DNA of 64,000 nucleotides from JACDAN01 sp963834825 (GCA_963834825.1 CAWICZ010000010.1:62001-126000), one strand, 5' to 3'; positions 7,850 through 16,875 are shown, numbered from the stretch's first letter. Program-made: numbers and translations. Notes: generated from the sequence alone by a model not told the origin.

Positions 7850-9679
7850 GTGTCGAGCGTTGGGTATGTGAATGCTGTCGCCCAGGAAGGCGCGCCCCAG
7901 CGACGGGGTGCGCTGATCGTCGCCGGAGCCGGGGGCTTGGTGCTCTGCGGTCTCGCCTTCGCCGTCGTTCTTACGAGTGACCAGCCCGGCAACCGGCCGC
8001 TGATCGCGCTCGGCCGCGTCCTCATCATCGCCGTGCCAATCGCTGTCGGGATCTGGCTCTGGAGCCAGCCCCAATACGAGCGCTTCGGTCGTGTGCTCGT
8101 CGCCGCCGGCTACATCTGGTTCCTCCCGACGCTCTCGGAGTCGAGCGACTCGGTGCTGTACAGCATCGGCCGCATCGGCGCCTGGATGGCCGAGGCGGTC
8201 GTGATCTTCCTGATGCTCTCGTTCCCGTCCGGACGGCTGAGGACGATTCCCGAACGGGTGGTGGTCTGGGCGATAGTGATCGCGCCCACGGTGCTCTTCG
8301 CGCCGGTCTCGCTGATTGTCGAGCGCTTCCCCGAACCGACACCGTGGGCGTCGTGCGGGATGGACTGCCCGGCCAACGCCTTCATGGTGATCGAGTCCGA
8401 ACCGGCCTTCGTGGACGCGTGGCTTCAGCCGTTCCGAGAGTTGGTGGCGGTCACGATCTTCTTCGCGACCGCGGTACTGCTCGGACTGCGGATCCGACGC
8501 GCCTCCCACCTGATGAAGCGGACGCTGGCGCCGGTGCTGGTCGTCGCGATCATTCGCTGCCTCGCCGTCCCGATTTATGTGGCCCTGGAAAACCAGTCGT
8601 CGACGGTCGCACTCCACCTCGTCGGGTGGATCTTCATCCTCGGCCTTCCGGGCATTGCGCTCGCGTTCCTCGTCGGCGTGCTTCGCAGGCGCCTCTACGC
8701 CGGTAGCGCACTTCAGCGCCTTGCCCGTCGGCTGCGGGACGACCCGAACGTGGACCTGCCCGTCGTCATCGGCGAGGCCATCGCGGATCCGTCGCTCGAG
8801 GTCGCCTACTGGACGCCTGGGCTTCGGGGACCGTGGGTTGACGAGAACGGCCGCAGCGTCACGCTCCCCGGCAAGGACTCGGCGCGCTCGACGACGGAGG
8901 TCCGCGGCCGCGACGGTCCCGTGGCCCTTCTCATCCACGATCGCGCCCTGGACGACCAGGATGAATTTCTGGGAGCGGTGGGGTCCATCGCTGTGGCGGC
9001 CCTCGAGAATCGCCGTCTCGCTGCGCAGGTGGACGCTTCGCTCGAGGAGCTACACGATTCGCGTGCTCGAATCCAGGCCGCGGCGGATGCCGAACGGCAG
9101 CGCATCGAGCGCGACCTCCACGACGGGGCGCAGCAACGTCTCGTCGCGCTCAGGGTGAGGCTGGAACTGGCCGGCGAGCTCATGGGTGAGGACCCTGGAC
9201 GCGGCGGCACGCTCGTGCGCGAGCTCGGATCGGAGGTGGAGGAGGCACTCGAGGAGGTCCGCGCGCTCGCGGGGGGCATCTACCCGTCGCTCCTCGCCGA
9301 TCGGGGGATCGTTGAGGCGCTTCGGTCCGCCGCGGGGCGGGCTCCAGTCCCGATGACGATCGACGGCGACGGCGTCGGCCGCTATGCCCCGGAGCTCGAG
9401 AGCGCCGTCTACTTCTGCTGCCTCGAGGCCATCCAGAATGCCGCGAAGCATGCCGAGGGCGCCAGCGCCGTCTCGATCACGATCGCGGACGACGGTGCCG
9501 TCCGCTTCGCCGTCCGGGACGACGGCATCGGGTTCGACATCGAGAGCGCCGGTCGGGGCCGAGGCCTGACGAACATGCACGACCGTCTCGCCGCCGTAGG
9601 CGGCGAGCTGACGATCGAGTCGGCACCGGGAGAGGGCACCAGCGTCCTCGGCGTGATTCCTGGGTCTCGATTCGGCTAG
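7850..9679 (+). CDS. Sensor histidine kinase (NarX/DegS class)
   Basis: About 609 residues from the GTG at 7850. The first 290 residues hold eight or so hydrophobic segments, an integral membrane sensor. A GAF-like linker follows, then HisKA_3 with the phospho-accepting His in IERDLHDGAQQRL (about residue 424). The HATPase domain shows the N-box EAIQNAAKH, the G1 box DDGIGFD and GRGRGLTNMHDR. Kinases of this class partner NarL-type regulators. The receiver-only protein at 7387 and the orphan NarL regulator at 17547 are both candidate partners. Confidence 0.85.
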   Translation: MSSVGYVNAVAQEGAPQRRGALIVAGAGGLVLCGLAFAVVLTSDQPGNRPLIALGRVLIIAVPIAVGIWLWSQPQYERFGRVLVAAGYIWFLPTLSESSDSVLYSIGRIGAWMAEAVVIFLMLSFPSGRLRTIPERVVVWAIVIAPTVLFAPVSLIVERFPEPTPWASCGMDCPANAFMVIESEPAFVDAWLQPFRELVAVTIFFATAVLLGLRIRRASHLMKRTLAPVLVVAIIRCLAVPIYVALENQSSTVALHLVGWIFILGLPGIALAFLVGVLRRRLYAGSALQRLARRLRDDPNVDLPVVIGEAIADPSLEVAYWTPGLRGPWVDENGRSVTLPGKDSARSTTEVRGRDGPVALLIHDRALDDQDEFLGAVGSIAVAALENRRLAAQVDASLEELHDSRARIQAAADAERQRIERDLHDGAQQRLVALRVRLELAGELMGEDPGRGGTLVRELGSEVEEALEEVRALAGGIYPSLLADRGIVEALRSAAGRAPVPMTIDGDGVGRYAPELESAVYFCCLEAIQNAAKHAEGASAVSITIADDGAVRFAVRDDGIGFDIESAGRGRGLTNMHDRLAAVGGELTIESAPGEGTSVLGVIPGSRFG

Positions 9680-9798
9680 CGGTTCACCGAACGCTGGCCG
9701 AGCGTCCCGACGTGCATCCAATGCCTTCCGTGACGCACCCAGCTAGGCGTCGCGGGCGTTCTCCGCGACGGTCGCGCCGGAAGACACCGCCCGCCGGA

Positions 9799-9820
9799 CG
9801 CGTTCACCCGGGTGAACGCG
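9799..9820. repeat. Island palindrome, copy 2, extended
   Basis: TTCACCCGGGTGAA at 9803-9816, here extended by four matching bases on each side to a 22-bp perfect palindrome. It lies in the 153-base gap between the convergent histidine kinase and SHOCT genes. There is no T-tract, so a conventional terminator is unlikely. Confidence 0.8.
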
Positions 9821-9832
9821 CCCGGCCAACGG

Positions 9833-10093
9833 CTAGCCGTCGAGGACCTGCTGCTTCTGCTGCGCAAACTCCTCTTCGGTGAGGGCTCCGGAGTCCCGGA
9901 GCTCCGCGAGCTTCTGGATGTCCGCGGTCTTCTCGTCCATGGTCCGCCCCGCAGGCTCCTCCGCAGGCGGTTCGGCGTACTGCTGCTGGTCGGCCTGCGC
10001 CTGTTCGTCCGCGACCTTGTTCGCGTGATGGCCGGCCAGCATGGCTCCGCCGACAACCGCTCGGCGTCTCATGCGACGTCTGGGTCCTGGCAT
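9833..10093 (-). CDS. SHOCT-domain protein
   Basis: An 86-residue protein with an Arg-rich head (MPGPRRRMRRRAVVGGAMLAG), a Gln/Glu/Pro linker and a C-terminal SHOCT motif, DIQKLAELRDSGALTEEEFAQQKQQVL. SHOCT is a short oligomerisation module. AAGGAGG precedes the ATG. The basic-Ala-Val head resembles that of the small protein at 2945-3109. It ends convergently with the kinase gene. Molecular role unknown. Confidence 0.85.
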   Translation of the reverse strand: MPGPRRRMRRRAVVGGAMLAGHHANKVADEQAQADQQQYAEPPAEEPAGRTMDEKTADIQKLAELRDSGALTEEEFAQQKQQVLDG

Positions 10094-10117
10094 TGACCTA
10101 CCTCCTTCTGTCGATGT

Positions 10118-12355
10118 TCATGACGTTGCGTTTGCGGTCTGGAGCTTGCTCCCAAGGCCCTCGATGATCAGACCGGCTCCGCTCGTGACTGCTTCCTTGG
10201 CGTTGCCGTTCTGCAGCGAGCCGCCGACTGTGCCTGCCGTCTGGACCAGAGTGGCGACGGCGCCCTTGAGCGCCTCCCGCTTGCCCGGGTCCTGAAGCAT
10301 CTGCCCGACGATGAGGAGGAACTGGTCGATCCCGGGCTTTACCTGCCCTGACGAGAGCAGAGGGCCTCCGAAGCCCTGCAGCCCTTCGACCGCCTCCTGG
10401 ACGTTGCCCGCCACGGCCCGGCTCTTGAGCTTGTCCCCGAAGATGCCGGCGAACATCGCAGCCGACATCGCGGCGGCCCCCTGCAGCGCCTCGGTCGGGC
10501 TGGCCTTGCCGCTCTGGACGTCCTTCGCCCCGAGCCGGGAGGACACAGCATCGATGAACAGTCCGGTCGCCTGCGCGGTCATCTGCTGGACGTCCGGCTT
10601 TTGGAGCTCGGCCCCGAGGGTGCCTGCAACCTCGACCATCGAACCGGCTGCGGCCTTGAAGTCGTGGCGCTCCTTCGCGTCCTTCAGGGCCGGGAGGGCT
10701 TCCTGTACGGCCGCCTGCGCCCCTTCGCGGACGGCGTCGGAGCGCCAGGCCGCTTCACGGACCATCGACGTGATCGTGGTGAGCGCAGCCTTTGCCTGCT
10801 CTGCCTGCGCCGCGTTGGGCACCACCTGGCCGAGCAGTCCGTAGCCGAGCAGCTGGGCGCCGTCGGTCAGCGTGCGGATCGCATGCGTCACGTCGCCCGC
10901 CGCCTTGCCGAACTGCTGCGCGCCGATGAGCGCCGACAGCGGGATGTCCGTCGTCATCAGGTCGCCGAACGCTTCGCTGAAGTCCTCGATCGTGTGCCGC
11001 TGCACGTCGGCCGGGGTGAAAACCGGGCCCCCGATCTCGGTCGCCTGGATCTCGGCGCTCAGGAGGTCATTCTTCGAATACTGCGGGGTCGGGACGCGGA
11101 ACGAGGTTGGGATCTCGCCGCCGAACATGGCACGGAATTCCGACGGGGCGAAGGACCGGGTCGACCTCATGTTGGCCGAGTCGGAGACAGCCCAGTCGCG
11201 CGTCCAGACCGCGTCCTTCGTCACGTTGACGACGACGCCGTCGGGGGCGCCGAAGCAGAACAACCCCTGCCAGTGCTGCCGGATGCCCGCCAGGCACTCG
11301 CTCACGAGGTCGCGATCGAAGGCCATGTGGGTGACCATGCCGATGCGGGGATTGACCTGGTCGATCATGTAGCCCGTTGCGTAGTGGTCGGTGTGCACGA
11401 GGTCGATCGTCGAGTTGTAGATCGCCGCCGGAATGCCGGTCTTCCGCTCCATGGTGGCCCCGAGATCCGGCTGCAGCTCCGTCACGAAGACGTCGACGCC
11501 CTGCGCGTACTCCACCGTGTTCGTGTCGGGCCGGCCGTCGCCCGTCCACACGAAACTGAGGCCGTTCCAGTCGAGGCGGTAGGCGGACGCGCCGTCCATG
11601 TTGTGCGAGCGGCGCCAGTGCCGGACCGTGACACCGTTCTTGTCGTAGCAGATGCCGTTGTCGTCGGTGTAGTCGAATTCGTTGACCTCGACCTCGTAGC
11701 CGTCACCGATCGGGCTCGCGTTGAACGACTTCGTGTGCCAGTGGGTCATCCTCTTCATGCCGTCGATCATGTGGCCGATGCCTTCGTCCTTCGTGCGGCC
11801 CGAAGGCCCGTGCACGCGGAGCGGAGTCCACCGCCCCGCCCAGGGGGCGAAGCAGAAGAGGTAGGGCAGCTCGCCGTAGTGGTCCACGTGGAGGTGGGTG
11901 AAGAAGATGTCGTTGATGGTCTGCAGCGGCACCTGCGCCGCCAGGATGTTCCGCAGGCTCCCTGGACCGAAGTCGAAGAAGAAGCGGTCGCCGTTCCCGA
12001 GCTCGACGCAGATGCAGGTCGCCGCCTGGTCGCGCTTCGGGGGGAACGGGCAAGAGCCCATGAACGTGATCCGCATTTCGTCCGGCCCGATCTCCTCCGA
12101 CGTCGGAAAGAACGTGCTGTTGCTGTTCAGGTACGGCGTCGGCTTGAAGTAGGGCGGTATCGAGATGCCCTGGCCGCCCCCACCGCCATACGGGCTCGCC
12201 GGCGGCGGGGACGCAGCCGACGTCTTCTTCGCCGCCGCGCGCGGAGCTGCGGCCTTGCTCGCCGCCGGCTTCTTCGCAGCCGCCTTGCGCGCGGCCGGTT
12301 TCTTCGCGGCCGCCTTACCTGTCGCCTTGCTGCTTGTCGTTCGCTTTCGTGCCAA
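10118..12355 (-). CDS. MBL-fold hydrolase with H1-like tail
   Basis: A 745-residue three-part protein. Residues 1-50 are a Lys/Ala-rich tail with AAAKKPAA repeats, like the C-terminal tail of histone H1. Residues about 65-420 are a metallo-beta-lactamase fold with the metal site HLHVDH at 154-159, further His/Asp ligands (HWRRSHNMDG, WTGDG, HTDHYATG) and resemblance to hydrolases annotated near GntH. Residues about 430-745 are helical, without a recognised domain. The substrate is unknown. The tail suggests contact with nucleic acid or another polyanion. It starts 36 bases after the CobW gene on the same strand. Confidence 0.8.
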   Translation of the reverse strand: MARKRTTSSKATGKAAAKKPAARKAAAKKPAASKAAAPRAAAKKTSAASPPPASPYGGGGGQGISIPPYFKPTPYLNSNSTFFPTSEEIGPDEMRITFMGSCPFPPKRDQAATCICVELGNGDRFFFDFGPGSLRNILAAQVPLQTINDIFFTHLHVDHYGELPYLFCFAPWAGRWTPLRVHGPSGRTKDEGIGHMIDGMKRMTHWHTKSFNASPIGDGYEVEVNEFDYTDDNGICYDKNGVTVRHWRRSHNMDGASAYRLDWNGLSFVWTGDGRPDTNTVEYAQGVDVFVTELQPDLGATMERKTGIPAAIYNSTIDLVHTDHYATGYMIDQVNPRIGMVTHMAFDRDLVSECLAGIRQHWQGLFCFGAPDGVVVNVTKDAVWTRDWAVSDSANMRSTRSFAPSEFRAMFGGEIPTSFRVPTPQYSKNDLLSAEIQATEIGGPVFTPADVQRHTIEDFSEAFGDLMTTDIPLSALIGAQQFGKAAGDVTHAIRTLTDGAQLLGYGLLGQVVPNAAQAEQAKAALTTITSMVREAAWRSDAVREGAQAAVQEALPALKDAKERHDFKAAAGSMVEVAGTLGAELQKPDVQQMTAQATGLFIDAVSSRLGAKDVQSGKASPTEALQGAAAMSAAMFAGIFGDKLKSRAVAGNVQEAVEGLQGFGGPLLSSGQVKPGIDQFLLIVGQMLQDPGKREALKGAVATLVQTAGTVGGSLQNGNAKEAVTSGAGLIIEGLGSKLQTANATS

Positions 12356-12391
12356 CGTCCGTCGACCTCCTTCGTTTCTCCTTGGTGGTTC

Positions 12392-13372
12392 TCAGGCGGG
12401 GGCTAGACAGCTCTCGAATTTCGCGTGCAGATCGTGCTCGTCGATGCCGCCCTGGGCCCCGATGGCCACGATGCGCGTGCGTCGGGGGCGATCGCCCCAC
12501 TCGTCGGTCAGCTCGACGTCGACCCGTTTCCCGACCACCTGCAACACCGCGCGCCGGTCGGGCGATTCGCTCGCGTGCACGACGCCCTTGGCGCGGTAAA
12601 CGCTCGCGGGCAGCTTGGACGCCGCCTCGCGGAGCCTCTCGAGCGAGAGCGGCAACGCCGTCTCGTAGCTCCAGGTACTGAACTCGGTCGCGTGGTCGTG
12701 ATGGTGCTCGTGGCCGTGTGCGTCGAGCTCGACGCGGTCCGGGTCGAAGCGATTCACCGACAGGAGCACCTCGTTCGGGACGTCGCAGTAGCTCGCCTGG
12801 ACCAGCCGGTAGCGGTGGAAGTGGTCGTCCAGCCAGGCGTGGATTCGTTCGAGCTCGGCGCTCCCGACGAGGTCGACCTTGTTCAGGATCAGCATGTCGG
12901 CGCAGGCGATCTGCCAGAGCTTGAGCCGCTCGGCCTCGGGCGTCTCGAACACCTGCTCCGCGTCGACGACGCAGGTGATGCTGTCGAGCCGGATCCGGTC
13001 GCGCAGCTTCTCCATCGAGAACGTGACCATCAGGCCCGCGGGATCCGCGACACCGCTCGCCTCGAGTAGGACGCACTCGGGCCGCTCGGGACGGTCGATC
13101 GTCGCAAGCACCGTCTCGATCAGGTCGTCCCGGATCGTGCAGCAGACACAGCCGTTCGCGAGGCTGACCACATCGCTCTCCACGCCGATGACGAGCTCCG
13201 CGTCGATGTTGACCGAGCCGAAGTCGTTGACGAGCACCGCGACCCGCAGGCCGTGGTTCTCACTCAGGATCCGGTTGAGCAGCGTCGTCTTGCCCGCGCC
13301 GAGAAATCCGGTGAGGACGGTGAGCGGGACCGGCTCGCCGCCGGCTTGGCGCTCGTGATCGACAAGTTCCAT
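12392..13372 (-). CDS. CobW/ZNG1-family GTPase
   Basis: A 326-residue G3E-family metal chaperone. The P-loop GFLGAGKTT is at 22-30, the CxCC metal motif at Cys75, Cys77 and Cys78 (GCVCC), and the guanine specificity motif NKVD follows. A His-rich stretch (HGHEHHHDH) before the CobW C-terminal domain points to zinc, nickel or cobalt binding. Members pass metal to client enzymes. The metal-dependent MBL-fold protein just downstream is a possible client. Two island palindromes lie 53 and 120 bases upstream, where an operator would be expected. Confidence 0.9.
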   Translation of the reverse strand: MELVDHERQAGGEPVPLTVLTGFLGAGKTTLLNRILSENHGLRVAVLVNDFGSVNIDAELVIGVESDVVSLANGCVCCTIRDDLIETVLATIDRPERPECVLLEASGVADPAGLMVTFSMEKLRDRIRLDSITCVVDAEQVFETPEAERLKLWQIACADMLILNKVDLVGSAELERIHAWLDDHFHRYRLVQASYCDVPNEVLLSVNRFDPDRVELDAHGHEHHHDHATEFSTWSYETALPLSLERLREAASKLPASVYRAKGVVHASESPDRRAVLQVVGKRVDVELTDEWGDRPRRTRIVAIGAQGGIDEHDLHAKFESCLAPA

Positions 13373-13424
13373 CCCGCGGGATTCTGGGGTCGGCAGGACG
13401 AGGAGTCTTCACCCGGCGGCGCAG

Positions 13425-13438
13425 GTCACCCGGGTGAA
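13425..13438. repeat. Island palindrome, copy 3 (one change)
   Basis: GTCACCCGGGTGAA, one base off the consensus, upstream of the CobW gene start at 13372. A further half-site TTCACCCGG lies at 13408-13416. Confidence 0.7.
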
Positions 13439-13491
13439 GCAGCCACGGGAGGCGCGACAGGCGGCCGGTTGCTGCGCGCTCCGGATCGCGA

Positions 13492-13505
13492 TTCACCCGG
13501 GTGAA
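13492..13505. repeat. Island palindrome, copy 4
   Basis: A perfect TTCACCCGGGTGAA, 67 bases from copy 3 and 120 bases upstream of the CobW start. The close pair upstream of a metal-chaperone gene is the arrangement most like a regulator operator among all copies. Confidence 0.8.
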
Positions 13506-13627
13506 CGAGGCCATCGGGTGGCGATGGCCGCGCGCGCTCGCACAGAATCGTGAACGCGGGCGCCTTCGTTCAGCGAGCGCAGGCGCCCGTCCCCACAACA
13601 ACACAGGACTAATGACGCTCGCGGTGG

Positions 13628-13872
13628 TCACGGCCAGGAGATCGGGTTGCTACTCGAGAGATGGATCCCGAAGGCGGTCGCGAAGCCGCGCGTCGCGATC
13701 ACTCCGGTCAGCTTGCCCCCAATGCTTGTACGCGTCGGGCAGCATCGTGTCCGCGAGCATCGTGAGGATCGCGCCGACGGCGAAGGTCTGGACGAAGGCC
13801 ACCGTGCCGTCGGACGCGTCCTCGAGGAGGCCGTAGCCGGGCGCGGGGTCTGGGGCGGCTCGGCTAAAAAGA
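13628..13872 (-). pseudogene. ZIP metal transporter, C-terminal fragment
   Basis: Minus-strand translation gives YGLLEDASDGTVAFVQTFAV, GAILTMLADTMLPDAYKH, then after one extra base GGKLTGVIATRGFATAFG. This is the last two helices of a ZIP (ZupT-like) divalent-metal transporter: the Ala/Gly-rich helix plus the metal-contacting stretch ending in EAY/DAYKHGG. No start or N-terminal part adjoins it. The preceding portion of the same protein lies at 17346-17486, same strand, 3.5 kb upstream. Confidence 0.65.
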
Positions 13873-14143
13873 CTGGGCCGGGACCTGTTCGAGCCGGTGG
13901 TTTTGCGGCGGCAAAGGGAACCCGCGCCGCGCCCAGCCGCAGATTTGCGGGTTCGCTCCCATTTATGCCGCCGATTCGGTTAGACGCTGTCTCTATCGCG
14001 GTGAGCGCGTGGTAGCCGAGCGGTCGCGAGTACCCCTTCGGTCCTCGGTGTCGAGACCTGTTCCCTATCTCGGTGCCTGAAACCGATTTGCCCCGTGTGC
14101 TCTGTATTGGTTTGGTCACGCGGCTAGAGCCGCTTCCGCCGCG
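13873..14143. other. Gene-free gap
   Basis: Between the ZIP fragment and the small frame at 14144 I see no gene. Around 14010-14030 the bases TGGTAGCCGAGCGGTCG resemble a tRNA-Ser/Leu D-arm, but no T-arm or acceptor follows, so I do not call a tRNA. Confidence 0.5.
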
Positions 14144-14278
14144 TCAGCGAACGCTAAGTACGCGACCGCGCGGCCCATACCGCCACGGCCCGGCCGGTCT
14201 GACGTCGTGCCAGGAGCTGACGGGGACGAACTCGTCGTCGACGACGAATCCGCCTTCGACCTTGACGACCTCAGCCAC
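14144..14278 (-). CDS. Possible 44-residue protein
   Basis: A GTG at 14278 opens VAEVVKVEGGFVVDDEFVPV followed by SSWHDVRPAGPWRYGPRGRV, ending at 14144. Composition is protein-like, with alternating beta-type hydrophobics and a Trp/Pro-rich tail. No convincing ribosome site is seen. No family recognised. It lies between the ZIP C-terminal fragment and the membrane gene at 14437. Confidence 0.3.
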   Translation of the reverse strand: MAEVVKVEGGFVVDDEFVPVSSWHDVRPAGPWRYGPRGRVLSVR

Positions 14279-14436
14279 GGCGAATCGTGAGCGGCCCGCC
14301 GGCCGACGCGGCGGCGCGCTCGAGCCGGGGCTCGACCGTCGCGGCCACGTCCTGAGTCTACGACCGGGACAACAGTGGGTTTCTTTCGGTGAGAGGTGCC
14401 ACCGCGCCAGCCTTAGCGTCCACCCATTTCGCGTGC

Positions 14437-14949
14437 TCAGTGAACGAGCCGCTCGAGGAGGAGCAGGACGACACCAAGCATTCCCTGTACCGCGCCTAGG
14501 ATGCCGGCACTAAGCCAGCTTCCGCCCGAGCGGCGGCCGGCGATAAATCCCCAGCCGGTGATCTGCAGAATCGCGGCAACGAGTGCCAGCACGGCGCCGG
14601 TCTCGCGCGACCACACGCCGGCCCAAGCGAGGGCGAGCAGGACGATCGGCAGGACGGCAGCTTGGACCAGCGGCCATTCCCGCCGCGCGATCACGAGGAC
14701 CTCGCTAGACCGGAACTCTCCCCCGGCGGCAATCCTCTCGCCGATGACCTCCGACCATGCGTGGGCGAGCCAGAAAATCAGCATCGACCCCAACGCCGAT
14801 GCCGTCATCTCGCGCGCGCTTGCGCCCGCGTCGAAGGCGGCGCCGACGACGGCCGCCACCAGGAACGATCCGTAGACAGCCGCTCCGAAACGGATCTCTC
14901 TCGGGTCCGTGATTGCCAATGGCGCGCCTCCTCTTCCGGAGCCGATCAT
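14437..14949 (-). CDS. Membrane protein of unknown function
   Basis: About 170 residues from the ATG at 14949, or 180 from 14979. Hydrophobic segments at about 25-45, 60-80, 100-120, 125-145 and 150-170 indicate four or five membrane helices. A charged loop HAWSEVIGERIAAGGEFRSSEVLVIARREW separates helices 2 and 3. I do not recognise the family. It lies within the 3.5-kb stretch that separates the two ZIP transporter fragments. Confidence 0.65.
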   Translation of the reverse strand: MIGSGRGGAPLAITDPREIRFGAAVYGSFLVAAVVGAAFDAGASAREMTASALGSMLIFWLAHAWSEVIGERIAAGGEFRSSEVLVIARREWPLVQAAVLPIVLLALAWAGVWSRETGAVLALVAAILQITGWGFIAGRRSGGSWLSAGILGAVQGMLGVVLLLLERLVH

Positions 14950-15004
14950 CGCAGCCGTTCCCAGCCTCCGCGTCCGCAAGCCTTAGGGTCCAATCCATGT
15001 AGGA

Positions 15005-15286
15005 CGAAGCCGCCGCGCTTCGGCGTCGTCTCCGTCCACTGGGAGCGGGGCGACCAGTCCGGCGTCCCGGCCAGCGTCGAGGACTGCAACTCGCTCGAAG
15101 CAGTGGCCGACGCGATGGGCGAGCTGTTCGAGCCCGACCGCTGGGTCAGCGTCGTCGGCATCACCGGCGCCGGTCTGCGACGTCGAGGAGGCCGAGATCC
15201 TGCGGCTGCTCGGCGCACGCTGCTACGACGTCGAGGAGACCGCGCGCTCGGGGAACGCGCTCATGGTGAAGGCGACGCGCGTCTAG
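15005..15286 (+). pseudogene. Gene remnant, unknown
   Basis: A plus-strand frame reads KPPRFGVVSVHWERGDQSGV and on to GELFEPDRWVSVVGITGA. After a +1 shift near 15175 it continues CDVEEAEILRLLGARCYDVE and ends ARSGNALMVKATRV at 15286. Both parts look like genuine protein and join sensibly, so this is one broken gene or the end of a longer one. No start codon or upstream part is evident. I cannot name the family. Confidence 0.4.
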
Positions 15287-15712
15287 AGCGGCGCGCGCAG
15301 GGGTGGGGGACCTCCCCTCCCCCGGCCGAGTCCCCCGGCGGGTCACCCCAGCTCAGCGGTGGATTACAAGGGGGCCGGGGCGATACGAATGCATTTCCCG
15401 CTGAACGCCGGGACCTCGGCCTAATGGCCCGCACCGCAGGCGAGATCGGGAGTCGGAACATGCGTCGCCGGCCAGCAATTCGGGGGGCCTGAGCGCCCAT
15501 CCGGGACGATCCCCGGGCAGTGCGGATGATCGTCCATCGGCGTGAGAAGGCCCGACAACCGCCGATCGACGGTTTGAACCCATTTGGGCGTCCTCACCCG
15601 TCTCCGAGCTCGTCACATCTTAGGGAGTCGGGCGCCTCGTCTTCCCTAGCCCGAGTGTCTAGGCGTCGGGCCGCCTGGGAAATCCGAGGCCGCCCGGCTC
15701 GTTCATCTTTCC
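15287..15712. other. Gene-free gap
   Basis: About 425 bases without a supportable gene. It contains G-run and C-run stretches near 15303-15345 that could pair, but without a T-tract. I see no other structure. Confidence 0.5.
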
Positions 15713-16147
15713 TTAGCGGCTAGTTGGAGCTGCGGCGAGCTCGTCGGCCTCCATTCTCGCGAGTGAGGCATCAAGGACTGCGTACTCGGCCTCCTCGATC
15801 GCCGCGTACGCGTAGTCGATGGCAAAGGTGGCATCGTCTTCGGCGTTGTCGGCCCTCGTCTGTGCTCGACCCACGTCGTGCTCTGCCCGCCTTTCCTCGA
15901 TGTCGGAGCGGATCTTCTCGATGTGCTCGTCCCACGAGCGCTGCACGTCGTGCCACCAGACGGACAGCTTGCCCTTCTTTGCGTCGGCCGTTGCGCGGAG
16001 CTTGTCGGCCTGTGCCTGAGCGGACGTGCGCGCGTTCTCGACATCGCGCTCGAGGTCGGCTCTGGCCTTTCCTTGTGCGGCTGCGGCGCGGTCCTCTGCC
16101 TCCTTGGCCCGAGCAGCCAGCTTCGTCAACTGATCCGATACGGCCAT
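15713..16147 (-). CDS. Coiled-coil protein, unknown function
   Basis: A 144-residue soluble, almost entirely helical protein. Residues 1-60 are Ala/Glu/Arg/Lys-rich heptad-like sequence (LAARAKEAEDRAAAAQGKAR). A central KLSVWWHDVQRSWDEHIEKI segment and an Asp/Glu/Ala-rich tail follow. TAGGAGG precedes the ATG. Such proteins are frequent in actinobacteria but have no assigned role. A possible promoter lies at 16299-16327. Confidence 0.7.
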   Translation of the reverse strand: MAVSDQLTKLAARAKEAEDRAAAAQGKARADLERDVENARTSAQAQADKLRATADAKKGKLSVWWHDVQRSWDEHIEKIRSDIEERRAEHDVGRAQTRADNAEDDATFAIDYAYAAIEEAEYAVLDASLARMEADELAAAPTSR

Positions 16148-16298
16148 CTCAACCTCCTAGCTTGCGGCTCTTTGCCAGGTCATCGAATGGATAGGAGCGG
16201 TCCCGTTTGGGCTGCTGAGGTGCGTCCTGAAATGGGCACCTCCCTTCTCCGATAATGGAAGCACCCCTGCGGCGCCCGTCCGGACGTGGCTCGTAGAC

Positions 16299-16327
16299 AT
16301 CATCAGGACGTCACGCGCATGTGTCAA
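16299..16327 (-). promoter_or_regulatory. Candidate sigma-70-type promoter
   Basis: On the minus strand TTGACA (16322-16327) is followed after exactly 17 bases by GATGAT (16299-16304, four of six matches to TATAAT). It faces the coiled-coil gene, 152 bases away. The remaining gap (16148-16494) shows nothing else that I can support. Confidence 0.4.
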
Positions 16328-16494
16328 GACGTTGCGCGTCAGGTGGGGACTGGGGTCGTGGTCGAGCACGCCCGCGTCGATCGGCGTCGCCGCCGCGCGC
16401 GCCGATGCCTGCGCCGGCGCGGGAGGGACCTCAGCGAGCCGGGGCGGACGCTCGGTTGCCGCCAATGCACCGAGCGCGGCGGCGGGACGAGTAA

Positions 16495-16713
16495 GTGATC
16501 CCTCGCATGAGGGATAGCCGGATTTGGCAGGACAACGGATGCTGCAGCCGTGCGAACACCCATACCGATTTCGCGCTCGAGATCATCGTCCTTCTCGCGA
16601 TGTACTTACTCATCAGTTGGTTCGCAGGAGCCGACGCCATCCTCTTTGCTGCACCCGTTTTCATCGTCGGCTGGTTCTTCGGCTGGCTCGAAGCCAAGCA
16701 ACCGAGTCGTTAG
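16495..16713 (+). CDS. Possible small membrane protein
   Basis: A 72-codon frame. The last 48 residues (DFALEIIVLLAMYLLISWFA, GADAILFAAPVFIVGWFFG, WLEAKQPSR) form two clear membrane helices. The first 24 residues look unlike a protein N-terminus, so the true start may be lost or lie inside. Converges with the 51-residue gene at 16720. Unknown function; may be a fragment. Confidence 0.4.
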   Translation: MIPRMRDSRIWQDNGCCSRANTHTDFALEIIVLLAMYLLISWFAGADAILFAAPVFIVGWFFGWLEAKQPSR

Positions 16714-16719
16714 TCCGGA

Positions 16720-16875
16720 CTACGAAACGAAGCGCCGGCGAGAGAGCCAGCCAAGGAGCGCACCGAGCACGACCCCGGCCTCAGGTGCAAAGGGAACATC
16801 GGTGGTCAGACTGACGACAATGCCTAGCGCCAAGCCCAGCACGGCTCCGAGCGCGATGGCGGCTCCGACGCTCAC
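16720..16875 (-). CDS. 51-residue membrane protein
   Basis: A GTG at 16875 opens VSVGAAIALGAVLGLALGIV, then a short TTDVPFAPE loop and a second helix AGVVLGALLGWLSRRRF. It has two glycine-zipper-like helices with a basic cytoplasmic tail. It lies 83 bases downstream of the channel-like gene on the same strand. No known function. Confidence 0.5.
   Translation of the reverse strand: MSVGAAIALGAVLGLALGIVVSLTTDVPFAPEAGVVLGALLGWLSRRRFVS

Noticed and set aside
10601..12406. Long plus-strand open frame (601 codons) opposite the MBL-fold gene
   Set aside because: It mirrors the codon bias of the real minus-strand gene (Val/Arg/Asp-rich, no domain). Similar mirror frames at 1349-2584, 2585-3160 and 37834-39165 were dropped for the same reason.
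14000..14080. tRNA-Ser or tRNA-Leu gene
   Set aside because: Only a D-arm-like TGGTAGCCGAGCGGTCG is present; no anticodon stem, T-arm or acceptor pairing follows.
15300..15350. Rho-independent terminator from G-run and C-run
   Set aside because: Pairing is possible in many registers with no defined loop or T-tract, so it could be only base composition.
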